Positions 1 to 6,510 of a DNA stretch of 8,099 nt are shown piece after piece. Within the stretch, counting starts at the first letter, position 1, and each line of letters opens with the position of its first letter. Source of the stretch: Betaproteobacteria bacterium (GTDB lineage Bacteria; Pseudomonadota; Gammaproteobacteria; Burkholderiales; Burkholderiaceae_E); assembly GCA_009922405.1 (NCBI GenBank), contig RFVZ01000113.1, positions 1 to 8,099 of the forward strand, read 5' to 3'. Made by a program: the position numbers and the translations under genes. The notes under the pieces are model-generated. The model was not told the origin of the DNA, did not search any database, and saw only the letters and a program-made list of their open reading frames with translations.

Positions 1-18
1 CATTCTGAATTCAGAATG
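1..18. promoter_or_regulatory. 18-bp perfect palindrome, possible operator
   Basis: CATTCTGAATTCAGAATG is identical to its own reverse complement over all 18 bases. It ends 36 bp before the start codon of the downstream lyase gene, a usual place for a dimeric repressor or activator to bind. The window starts at its first base, so it may be longer, and no promoter can be seen. The operator role is inferred from symmetry and position only; no regulator gene is present here to pair with it. Confidence 0.4.
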
Positions 19-54
19 CAATAATGCGCTGCCAAAACCTACAAGGAGACCAAG

Positions 55-1794
55 ATGCCTGCCGTCGTTACCGACACCTGCACAGCCGCGCTGATCGCCC
101 GCTTTCTGAAGGCTCGCGGGGTCGACCGTGTGTTCGCGCTCTGTGGTGGCCACATCATGCCGATCTGGATGCGGCTCGACGCCGAGGGTATTTGTATCGT
201 CGATGTGCGTGATGAGCGCGCGGCTGTGTACATGGCACATGCCTATGGCGAGCTCAGCGGGCGCATTGGCGTCGCCCTTGTAACGGCCGGTCCTGGGGTG
301 ACGAATGCGATGACCGGCATCGCCAATGCGCATGCCGCAAGGGCACCGATACTGGTGCTCTCCGGCACACCACCGCGCAAACAAGAAAATCGCGGCGCGC
401 TGCAGGACATGCTGCATACCGCATTCGTCCAACCACTCACCCGCTATGCGCGTACGGTGCGTGAACCCGACCTTGTGCTCCAGGAACTTGATGAGGCAGT
501 GGCCCGAGCATTTGGGGACGGTGGCGAGCCGGGGCCGGTGTTTCTCGATTTTCCGGTCGACACCCAACGGGCTGAACCTTCCCCGGTCTTGCATAGCGTC
601 ATGGCGAGTGAGTTTTTTGCGCCGCGGCCAATTGCGCAGCTCTTCCCGGATCCTGCAGCAATCGGGCGTGCTGTTGATCTCTTGTGGGGAGCGCGACGAC
701 CATTGATCATTACAGGCCGAGGGGCTCGCGGCGCTGCAGGACCGCTCGTCGAATTGCTTGACCGGCTCGGTGCGCTCTATCTCGATACCGGTGAAAGCCG
801 TGGCCTGGTTAGCGAAGATCACCCTTCGGTGGTGGCCGCGATGCGCGGTTCGGTCATGGGCGAGGCCGACGTGATTGTTACCGTTGGCCGACGCCTGGAC
901 TTTCAGCTCGCCTTTGGCTCGCCGGCCGTATTTGGGAATGCGAAGTTCATTCGGATCGCTGATGCGCCAAGCGAACTGCGGGATAACCGTCGCGCTGCGG
1001 TGGAGCTATTCGCATCGCCCGCGGCCACGCTACGCGCGATCCTGGCAGCTGCACCCGAGGGGCCTAGTGCGATCGACCGTGAATGGGCTGAGGGAGTGCG
1101 CAGCAAACATGTGGCGCGCGCCGAAAAACTGGCCTCCTCAATGTCCAATGCCCAACCTGGTAGCGATGGGCTGATGCATCCGAACCGCTTGCTGGCCGCC
1201 CTCAGGGCTGCGATTCCTGCGGATGCGGTAGTGGTTGCCGACGGCGGAGACTTTTTGAGCTTTGCGCGCGTAGGCCTCCCGGCGACCACGGTACTCGACC
1301 CCGGCCCTTTGGGCTGTATTGGAATCGGAACCCCCTTTGGCATCGCGGCTGCGTTCGCTTGCCCGGGACGCACTGTTGTTGTCGCGACTGGCGACGGAGC
1401 CTTTGGCTTTAATGCAATGGAGATTGACACTGCCGCGCGCCACAAGGTGCCGCTGTTAATCGTCGTGGCGAACAATGGCTCATGGGCAATCGAGGTTCGT
1501 GACCAACTGGAGAGCCATGGGAAGGTCGTCGGCACGCGATTGCAATTTGCCGACCACGCGGCGATGGCGCTGGCGTTTGGTCTACACGGTGAACGAGTTG
1601 AGCGAGTTGAAGATCTGGAGGCAGCGATTGGTCGTGCGCTGGCTGCGCTCGCACAGGGCAAGCCCGCCCTGTTGGATGTGCTCGTCACCCCCGAGGCTGC
1701 GTCTTCCGACGCGAAGTCCGGCCTCGCATGGGTTCCAGATCTACAGGCACTGGGCGCTTGGGACACTGCCGAGCGAGAGTGGCGCGCACGCTGA
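55..1794 (+). CDS. Thiamine-diphosphate-dependent lyase/decarboxylase, acetolactate synthase superfamily
   Basis: A 579-residue ThDP enzyme with the usual three-domain order: N-terminal pyrimidine-binding domain (about residues 8-175), central Rossmann-like domain (about 200-330), and C-terminal pyrophosphate-binding domain (about 395-560). Visible motifs are GGHIMPIW (31-38); VRDERAAVYMA, whose Glu54 fits the catalytic glutamate that activates the cofactor; TAGPGVTNAMTGIANA; and the GDG(446-448)...NNG(473-475) motif that holds Mg2+ and diphosphate. The length is normal for the superfamily. The ATG at 55 is supported by AAGGAG at 43-48. Such enzymes cleave or form C-C bonds next to a carbonyl, in the cytoplasm. 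The segment around GDGAFGFNAMEIDTAARH resembles 2-hydroxyacyl-CoA lyase and oxalyl-CoA decarboxylase relatives as much as true acetolactate synthase. No small regulatory subunit (ilvH/ilvN) follows, so branched-chain amino acid synthesis is unlikely. The family is secure; the substrate is unknown. Confidence 0.93.
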   Translation: MPAVVTDTCTAALIARFLKARGVDRVFALCGGHIMPIWMRLDAEGICIVDVRDERAAVYMAHAYGELSGRIGVALVTAGPGVTNAMTGIANAHAARAPILVLSGTPPRKQENRGALQDMLHTAFVQPLTRYARTVREPDLVLQELDEAVARAFGDGGEPGPVFLDFPVDTQRAEPSPVLHSVMASEFFAPRPIAQLFPDPAAIGRAVDLLWGARRPLIITGRGARGAAGPLVELLDRLGALYLDTGESRGLVSEDHPSVVAAMRGSVMGEADVIVTVGRRLDFQLAFGSPAVFGNAKFIRIADAPSELRDNRRAAVELFASPAATLRAILAAAPEGPSAIDREWAEGVRSKHVARAEKLASSMSNAQPGSDGLMHPNRLLAALRAAIPADAVVVADGGDFLSFARVGLPATTVLDPGPLGCIGIGTPFGIAAAFACPGRTVVVATGDGAFGFNAMEIDTAARHKVPLLIVVANNGSWAIEVRDQLESHGKVVGTRLQFADHAAMALAFGLHGERVERVEDLEAAIGRALAALAQGKPALLDVLVTPEAASSDAKSGLAWVPDLQALGAWDTAEREWRAR

Positions 1795-1812
1795 AACGCC
1801 CAGAAAATTTCT

Positions 1813-1831
1813 TGATCCTGCGGTTGGATCA
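1813..1831. other. Small hairpin after the lyase gene
   Basis: TGATCC (1813-1818) and GGATCA (1826-1831) form a perfect 6-bp stem with a 7-base loop, 18 bp after the lyase stop codon. No T-run follows, so it is not a canonical intrinsic terminator. It may still contribute to 3' end formation. The 118-bp gap it sits in holds no convincing gene. Confidence 0.25.
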
Positions 1832-1912
1832 TGGGCAGCAGAGTTGGAATTCAGGCTATGAAACAATGGGACGTATCGTCCGGTAAGTGACTCCCAACCT
1901 CGAAGACCCCTT

Positions 1913-2305
1913 ATGCTTTCAGCCGCTGCACTGCTCGTCACAGCCATTTTGTTCGGTGGTATGGCGCTTTTTTCATTCGGTTTCGCGGCGTTTCTGTTCA
2001 CAGCGTTGCCAGTCGACGTCGCGCGACTCACGATCCGGAAGGCCTTCCCATATTTTTATCTCTTTGTCATTTGCACCGCCGCCCTATCTGCGGTCTTAAT
2101 TGGACAGCGAGACCTCTACTCGACGGGTGTAATGATTGGTGTTGCTGTCTCAACGGTGCCGGCTCGTCAGATCCTCATGCCCGCAATCAATCAAGCCACA
2201 GATATTGGCAAAAAGCGACGGTTTAACCAGCTGCATGGTCTTTCGGTTGTTGTTACGCTGCTGCACCTGATCGGGGCAGGTTGGGTGTTAACTCGATTTA
2301 TTTAA
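1913..2305 (+). CDS. Small integral membrane protein, DUF4149-like
   Basis: A 130-residue, strongly hydrophobic protein. Four membrane helices can be traced at roughly residues 4-30, 45-65, 70-87 and 110-128. The last follows the motif FNQLHGLSVVVTLLHLIGAG, the Phe-x-x-Leu-His-x-x-Ser pattern I associate with the DUF4149 (TMEM205-like) family of proteobacterial inner-membrane proteins, whose function is not established. The length fits the family. No good ribosome binding site precedes the ATG at 1913, but this start puts the first helix at the very N-terminus as usual. The next gene begins 22 bp after its stop, so the two may share a transcript. Confidence 0.75.
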   Translation: MLSAAALLVTAILFGGMALFSFGFAAFLFTALPVDVARLTIRKAFPYFYLFVICTAALSAVLIGQRDLYSTGVMIGVAVSTVPARQILMPAINQATDIGKKRRFNQLHGLSVVVTLLHLIGAGWVLTRFI

Positions 2306-2327
2306 AACGTAGAACATTTACATCGCG

Positions 2328-2609
2328 GTGACTAATTCGAATAAACGCCGTATCAGTGATGATTCGACCCTGAGCGATGCAACCGTCTCGCGCATTGTCG
2401 AGATGGCGTGGGAAGACCGTACGGCCTTTGAGGCAATTGAGGCCCAGTTCGGCTTAAATGAGTCCGCTGTCATCGACTTGATGCGCAAGCACATGAAACC
2501 GTCTTCCTTCAAGATGTGGCGAAAGCGGGTCAGCGGACGGCGCACAAAGCACGCCGTCTTGCGTGGGGCAGTATTTTTGCGTCATCGCGCCACCAACTCC
2601 CGGATATGA
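2328..2609 (+). CDS. TIGR03643/DUF2805 family protein
   Basis: A 93-residue basic protein. The central block DATVSRIVEMAWEDRTAFEA (17-36), followed by IEAQFGLNESAVIDLMRKHM and KPSSFKMWRKRVSGRRTKH (57-75), matches what I recall of the TIGR03643 (DUF2805) family. The pattern of a short helix, an 'FGLNE' turn and another helix looks like a helix-turn-helix, which together with the Lys/Arg-rich tail suggests nucleic-acid binding; that is inference and the family has no settled function. It starts at GTG 2328; an in-frame TAG at 2310-2312 leaves no earlier standard start, and no clear ribosome binding site is visible. The end (after residue 80) departs from the usual family ending. It lies 22 bp after the membrane protein gene and 14 bp before the exonuclease fusion gene. 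Confidence 0.75.
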   Translation: MTNSNKRRISDDSTLSDATVSRIVEMAWEDRTAFEAIEAQFGLNESAVIDLMRKHMKPSSFKMWRKRVSGRRTKHAVLRGAVFLRHRATNSRI

Positions 2610-2623
2610 CGATCGGTTAACTA

Positions 2624-4057
2624 ATGAAGACCCAGGATACTGAATCGCTAGTTTTTGCGTTCGTCGACATCGAAACCACTGGCTCAAATGCCGACCGCGA
2701 CCGAATCACTGAGATTGGTATCAAGACGCTTGCCAATGGACAAGAAAGTGTCTGGGAGTGCTTGGTTGATCCTCAAACCTTTATCCCTCAAAACATCCAG
2801 CGACTGACTGGTATTACACCGGATATGGTGGAGGGTCAGCCCAGATTTGACGAACTTGCGGTGTCAATTAAGAGAGAGCTTGAGGGAAAGATTTTTGTCG
2901 CGCACAACGCTCGGTTTGACTATGGCTTCATCAAGGCCTCCTTCAAGCGAATAGGAATGGAATTTCGGCCGAAGGTGCTTTGTACCGTCAAACTCTCACG
3001 GTTGCTTTTTCCCCAGCAGGCCAGGCACAACTTGGACACCATCGTCGCCACTCACGGCCTGAAGATTAGTGCGCGACACCGAGCCCTCGGCGACGCCGAT
3101 TTGTTGCTTCAGTTTTGGCGGGTCTGTGAAAAAACGTTCGGTCAAGAACGCTTGCTTGAGGCTGTAAATCACTTGGTGGGTAGCTCGAGCCTACCTCCCA
3201 ACATAAAACAAAGCGATATTAATGCGATTCCAGATACACCGGGATGCTATATTTTCTACGGTGAAAACAACGCAACCCTTTACATTGGCAAAAGTCTTTC
3301 GATGCGCACACGTGTAATGAGCCATTTTCATAGCGCGCTTACCGATCGCAAGGAAATGAAACTATCCCAACAAGTCCACCACATCGACTTTATAGAGACA
3401 AGCGGCGAATTGAGTGCATTAATTCTGGAATCCAAACTGATCAAAGAACACATGCCCAGCATGAATATCAAGTTACGACGATCAATGGATTTATGCGCAT
3501 GGCAATTAAGAGCTGACCAAACTGGCCTGCAAAAGCCCGTACTCATTACGCACAAGCATTTAAAGCCCGGCCTTCAGGACGACTTGTACGGCCTTTTTTA
3601 CAATAAGAGCGAAGCCAGGGGCTATCTTGCTGCCGTCGCAAAAAAATACCAATTGTGTGAAGCCTTGTTGGGCTTGGAAAAAGTGGAAGAGGGAAAACCT
3701 TGCTTTGCCCACCAAGTCAAACGTTGCCAGGGGGCATGCGTTGGAAAACTGCCATTGGAGATGCACAATCTGCAATTACAAGCTGCCCTAAAGCTTTACA
3801 AAGTCCAGGCTTGGCCGTTCGAAGGCGCCATTGCGATTAAAGACGGAGAGGGTATGGTTGTGTTCGACAAGTGGTGTTACCTGGGCTCTGCTAACGATCA
3901 TGAGGAGCTTTACGAATTGGCCAAATCCGACGATTTAGACTTTGATCTTGATATTTATAAGATCGTCAAGAAGGCAATTGCAGGCTCACACAAATCTAAT
4001 ATAGTGAAACTTTTTGATGGCAATATGGAGTCTGGTTCGCCGCAGGCGACTTTTTAA
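2624..4057 (+). CDS. DnaQ-type 3'-5' exonuclease fused to UvrC-like GIY-YIG nuclease
   Basis: A 477-residue two-nuclease fusion, probably for DNA repair. Residues 8-165 are a DEDDh exonuclease as in DNA polymerase III epsilon: DIETTG (Asp15, Glu17), HNARFDYGF (Asp99), and RHRALGDAD (His152, Asp157). Residues 203-290 are a GIY-YIG nuclease: PGCYIF (206-211), LYIGKS (219-224), Arg228 or Arg230, and ILESKLIKEH with the expected metal-binding Glu269. Residues 345-372 carry Cys345, Cys360, Cys368 and Cys372 in 'PCFAHQVKRCQGACVG', the four-cysteine pattern of UvrC that binds an Fe-S cluster there. The UVR helices, C-terminal RNase H-like nuclease and helix-hairpin-helix of UvrC are absent, so only the 3'-incising half is present, as in Cho. 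Similar DnaQ-UvrC fusions are known in other bacteria, including mycobacteria. All key residues appear intact. The ATG at 2624 has a poor ribosome binding site. Base composition is lower in GC than the lyase gene (24/60 G+C in 3241-3300 and in 3421-3480, against 41/60 in 721-780), hinting at different ancestry. Confidence 0.92.
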   Translation: MKTQDTESLVFAFVDIETTGSNADRDRITEIGIKTLANGQESVWECLVDPQTFIPQNIQRLTGITPDMVEGQPRFDELAVSIKRELEGKIFVAHNARFDYGFIKASFKRIGMEFRPKVLCTVKLSRLLFPQQARHNLDTIVATHGLKISARHRALGDADLLLQFWRVCEKTFGQERLLEAVNHLVGSSSLPPNIKQSDINAIPDTPGCYIFYGENNATLYIGKSLSMRTRVMSHFHSALTDRKEMKLSQQVHHIDFIETSGELSALILESKLIKEHMPSMNIKLRRSMDLCAWQLRADQTGLQKPVLITHKHLKPGLQDDLYGLFYNKSEARGYLAAVAKKYQLCEALLGLEKVEEGKPCFAHQVKRCQGACVGKLPLEMHNLQLQAALKLYKVQAWPFEGAIAIKDGEGMVVFDKWCYLGSANDHEELYELAKSDDLDFDLDIYKIVKKAIAGSHKSNIVKLFDGNMESGSPQATF

Positions 4058-4082
4058 CAAGAATCAGAAAGGGAGTATTTCA

Positions 4083-5405
4083 ATGAAAATCCAAAATCGT
4101 TCAAAAGGCTGCAAATGGTTCGGTGGCGTCCTGCTCGCAATGAGTATCGGCGCGCCGATTCATGCACAGGAGAAAAAAACGCCCTTGCCCTCAGCAAGTC
4201 CAGAAAGCGTCGGTATTTCGCAGGAGGGCGTGCAGCGAATTGACGCATTTTTCGAAAGCGAGATCGCGAAAAATCGGATGCCTGGTGCCGTGCTCGCGGT
4301 TGCAAGGTACGGGAAGCTGGCGATCTACCGTTCGTATGGTTCCCTAAACAAGGAGACCCAGACGCCGATGCCGTTGGATGCCATTTTCAATCTGGCTTCA
4401 ATGACGAAAGTCATGGCCAGCGTAGGTGCGCTGACGTTCTATGAGGAGGGACGGCTTCCGCTCGGATCTGACGTGTCCAATTGGTTTCCGGAGTTTAAAG
4501 GCGTGAGCGTTGGCGTCGTGAATGCCGACAAAAGTGTCACTGCCAATGCGGCAAAGTCTCCGATCACGATTCAGGATCTGATGCGCCACACCAATGGCAT
4601 GACCTACGGTGCCCGTGGCAACACGCCGATTCATAAACTGTTTCCGGGTTCTTCGGCCGGCGCTGCGTTCGAGTATTCAGGTGCTGAGTTCATCAAAAAG
4701 CTCGCATCGACCCCGCTTCTGTATGAACCAGGAACGGTCTGGGATTACGGCTTTGGCATCGACGTCCTGGGTCTCGTTCAGGAAAAGATTGCAAACAAAC
4801 CGCTGAACGACGTCCTACAGGAACGGGTCTGGTCGAAGGTTGGCATGCCCGACACGACCTTTCATGTTCCGGAGAAGGATAAAACCCGATTGGCGCAGCC
4901 ACTTCCGCTTGACCCGATCACCCAGAAACCGCAATCGATTGCGGTGCTCAAACAGCAGCCAAAGTTCGACTGTGGTGGGTCGTGTGCCTATTCAACAGCC
5001 GCCGACTATGTGCGGTTTGGCCAGATGATGCTGAATGGTGGAACGCTCGATGGCAAACGCGTGCTGGGCGCACAGACGGTGGCGCTGATGACGTCGAATC
5101 ACTTAACCCCTAGCATCCAGAACAACGTTGGGCAGACCGAACCTGGCCGAAATGGCTATGGTTTTGGTCTGGGCGTTGCCGTACGTACCGAGCGCGGTCT
5201 TTCGCCGATGAACGGCCACGTGGGCGACTACTCCTGGAATGGCGCGAACGGCACCCAATTTTGGGTTGACCCGAAAGAGCAGTTGGTAGTCGTCGTCATG
5301 GCAGCAGCGCCAGGGGAAATTCGGAAAATTCACCGCGAACAAGTCAACGCCCTGATCTACGGCGCCCTTGGTTCGCGAATGATGCATCGAGGTCATGCCG
5401 ATTGA
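4083..5405 (+). CDS. Exported serine hydrolase, beta-lactamase/family VIII esterase fold
   Basis: A 440-residue protein of the class C beta-lactamase-related family, which includes esterases, D-aminopeptidases and cyclic-dimer hydrolases. It starts with a signal peptide: basic MKIQNRSKGCKW, hydrophobic core FGGVLLAMSIGAP, likely cleavage after IHA (residue 28), so it acts in the periplasm or outside. The nucleophile motif is SMTK (Ser106, Lys109). The second motif is probably Tyr222 in VWDYGFGIDVLG: Y-G-F instead of the Y-x-N of true beta-lactamases, as in family VIII esterases. The third region is GHVGDYSWNGANGTQFWVDP (378-397), with His-Val-Gly in place of Lys-Thr-Gly. Cys297 and Cys301 flank a Gly-Gly-Ser and could form a disulfide. 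The start at 4083 is chosen because GAAAGGGAG precedes it at good spacing and it gives the complete signal peptide; an in-frame ATG at 4014 would bury it. The gene starts 25 bp after the fusion nuclease. Esterase or amidase activity is more likely than resistance; substrate unknown. Confidence 0.9.
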   Translation: MKIQNRSKGCKWFGGVLLAMSIGAPIHAQEKKTPLPSASPESVGISQEGVQRIDAFFESEIAKNRMPGAVLAVARYGKLAIYRSYGSLNKETQTPMPLDAIFNLASMTKVMASVGALTFYEEGRLPLGSDVSNWFPEFKGVSVGVVNADKSVTANAAKSPITIQDLMRHTNGMTYGARGNTPIHKLFPGSSAGAAFEYSGAEFIKKLASTPLLYEPGTVWDYGFGIDVLGLVQEKIANKPLNDVLQERVWSKVGMPDTTFHVPEKDKTRLAQPLPLDPITQKPQSIAVLKQQPKFDCGGSCAYSTAADYVRFGQMMLNGGTLDGKRVLGAQTVALMTSNHLTPSIQNNVGQTEPGRNGYGFGLGVAVRTERGLSPMNGHVGDYSWNGANGTQFWVDPKEQLVVVVMAAAPGEIRKIHREQVNALIYGALGSRMMHRGHAD

Positions 5406-5446
5406 TTTTCTGAGCCACCAGTCGAGAACCAGTCGCACCCAGGACC

Positions 5447-5875
5447 ATGGCGTCCGTTATAAAAACTCCCAAGAAGCGTCGCCCTGCACCCAAAGTGGCA
5501 GCAGGGCGTCCTGGGCTAAATCTCGGGCGTAATCTCGGGCGTAATCTCGGGCTCAATTGCGGGCTCTTGGGTCTGCCTGTGGTCGGTGCGGGCATGACGT
5601 ACTACTTCATGGACAAGTTTCAGGTCCAGCGGGATTTTCGGATTCGGGGCGAGTCGGCTCATGTGATGCGCACCAACGGTGGCAGTCTCGATGTGGCCAC
5701 CGCCGAAGTCGACAAGACCATTCGTGATGGCCCCACGCAACAAAAGGCGCCGACCCAAGCGCGCGTCGACGCTCAGGCCAGGGTTACGCTCAATACATTT
5801 ATTCAAAACTGGCGAACAAAAAATCGCGAGATGGGCCCGGTCGAAGCGTGGCCAGTCGAAATCCTCTTTGAGTGA
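5447..5875 (+). CDS. Hypothetical small protein with Gly-x-Asn-Leu tandem repeat
   Basis: A 142-residue open frame I do not recognise. It begins with a basic, proline-containing stretch (MASVIKTPKKRRPAPK), then a glycine-rich repeat GLNLGRNLGRNLGLNCG (23-39) encoded by a 12-bp tandem repeat, then a short hydrophobic stretch (LLGLPVVGAGMTYYFM), and then a polar, probably helical region up to residue 142. It may be a single-pass membrane or surface protein, but this is speculation. Only a weak AGGA precedes the ATG, 3 bases away; ATG 5594 (MTYYFMDKF) is an alternative start that would leave the repeat non-coding. An overlapping 151-codon frame on the opposite strand is judged a shadow. The next gene follows after 6 bp. 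It could be a decayed gene or a lineage-specific one. Confidence 0.45.
   Translation: MASVIKTPKKRRPAPKVAAGRPGLNLGRNLGRNLGLNCGLLGLPVVGAGMTYYFMDKFQVQRDFRIRGESAHVMRTNGGSLDVATAEVDKTIRDGPTQQKAPTQARVDAQARVTLNTFIQNWRTKNREMGPVEAWPVEILFE
5513..5560 (+). repeat. 12-bp tandem repeat, about four units
   Basis: Four consecutive 12-base units each start with GGGC: GGGCTAAATCTC (5513), GGGCGTAATCTC (5525), GGGCGTAATCTC (5537, identical to the previous one), and GGGCTCAATTGC (5549, diverged). A fifth GGGCTC begins at 5561. The unit is four codons long, so changes in copy number would keep the surrounding frame open; in that frame it encodes Gly-(Leu/Arg)-Asn-(Leu/Cys). Confidence 0.85.
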
Positions 5876-5881
5876 TCGGGG

Positions 5882-6091
5882 GTGCGGAAGATCGCTCGAC
5901 ACTTCGTGTTCACAATTGCAATGATCGCCTGGACCGGAATTTGCCTGTACCTGATGGAGAAGGCACACCAAGTCGCCCTTCCGCTCTACCTGATCCCCTT
6001 CCAGTCAACCTACCGGGCGCTCGTCGGAGCCGTGCTGGTACTCGTGATGTTGTTCCCTGCATTCCTCTACAAGAAATCGTTCCCGGATTAA
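5882..6091 (+). CDS. Small two-helix membrane protein, unrecognised
   Basis: A 69-residue frame starting at GTG 5882, preceded by a G-rich GATCGGGGG that could serve as ribosome binding site although it is very close to the start. Two hydrophobic segments are visible, about residues 8-25 (FVFTIAMIAWTGICLYLM) and 45-64 (ALVGAVLVLVMLFPAFLYKK). Charged residues lie at the N-terminus (MRKIARH) and C-terminus (KKSFPD), giving a credible two-span inner-membrane topology. It starts 6 bp after the preceding hypothetical gene, suggesting translational coupling. I do not recognise the family. The clear membrane pattern in this frame is the main reason to regard it as real. Confidence 0.5.
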   Translation: MRKIARHFVFTIAMIAWTGICLYLMEKAHQVALPLYLIPFQSTYRALVGAVLVLVMLFPAFLYKKSFPD

Positions 6092-6242
6092 ACCGTGCGC
6101 CTTTCTAGGCATCTTTGAGCGGAAGGCTTTCGAGGCTGCCGCACCCCGACTCAGGCGGTCTTGATCGTCGGCTAACGCAGGAAGACCTGACTGCGCAGAT
6201 CGGCTGGATACTTGGCTTTACATTCGCTTCCTCCTGGATCAA

Positions 6243-6258
6243 GATGTACATGTACATC
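6243..6258. promoter_or_regulatory. Probable VapBC operator (16-bp palindrome)
   Basis: GATGTACATGTACATC is a perfect 16-bp palindrome ending 15 bp before the vapB start codon. Operons of this type are usually repressed by the VapB-VapC complex binding an inverted repeat over the promoter, which fits this position. A possible -35 element TTTACA lies at 6217-6222, so a -10 element at 17-bp spacing would overlap the left edge of the palindrome, although no good -10 match is seen. Symmetry and position are seen directly; binding is inferred. Confidence 0.6.
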
Positions 6259-6273
6259 CAAAAAGGGTTCGCC

Positions 6274-6510
6274 ATGGCCAACACCAAACTTTTCAAGAAC
6301 GGCAACTCGCAAGCCGTTCGCATTCCCGCCGAACTCGCCTACAGCACCTGGGACGTTGATCTGGTCATAGAGCGACAAGGGGACGAGTTGCGAATCCGTC
6401 CGGCCCAGCGCCGAGTGGGCGATGTGTTGGGCAAGCTTGCCAAGTTCTCACCTGACTTCATGGCCCGAGGCCGGGGCGAAAACATGGAGGGCGAACGCGA
6501 GTCTTTATGA
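6274..6510 (+). CDS. vapB: VapB-type antitoxin (AbrB/MazE-like fold)
   Basis: A 78-residue antitoxin. The N-terminal half, MANTKLFKNGNSQAVRIPAE, is the swapped-hairpin DNA-binding fold (SpoVT/AbrB type) typical of VapB: Phe-Lys-Asn-Gly-Asn-Ser-Gln-Ala-Val-Arg-Ile-Pro is nearly invariant in the family. The C-terminal part (about residues 45-78, ending in an acidic/basic tail MEGERESL) should wrap the toxin and block its active site. The start at 6274 is supported by AAAAGGG at 6261-6267; in-frame ATGs at 6244 and 6250 lie inside the operator palindrome and are less likely. Its stop overlaps the toxin start codon (ATGA at 6507-6510), the usual sign of coupled translation. It is expected to be the labile partner and an autorepressor. 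Confidence 0.92.
   Translation: MANTKLFKNGNSQAVRIPAELAYSTWDVDLVIERQGDELRIRPAQRRVGDVLGKLAKFSPDFMARGRGENMEGERESL

Noticed and set aside
903..1832. 309-codon open frame on the minus strand
   Set aside because: It lies entirely against the well-supported ThDP enzyme gene, its product is rich in Ser/Arg/Ala without recognisable motifs, and such shadows are common opposite GC-rich genes.
1858..1890. Ten-codon mini frame before the DUF4149 gene as a leader peptide
   Set aside because: No ribosome binding site, no attenuator-like codon run and no paired hairpins; too short to support.
4014..4082. Upstream ATG extending the serine hydrolase by 23 codons
   Set aside because: It overlaps the nuclease gene, lacks a ribosome binding site, and would place a charged segment before a good signal peptide; the ATG at 4083 has GAAAGGGAG at proper spacing.
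5516..5971. 151-codon minus-strand frame across the repeat and the two small genes
   Set aside because: The product has no domain and no hydrophobic pattern, and it would contradict the clear two-helix membrane pattern in the + frame at 5882. It cannot be excluded fully because the + frame at 5447 is itself uncertain.
6115..6273. Longer VapB starting at 6115 or at ATGs 6244/6250
   Set aside because: The extension has no family similarity and runs through the operator palindrome; 6274 has a ribosome binding site and gives the standard VapB N-terminus.
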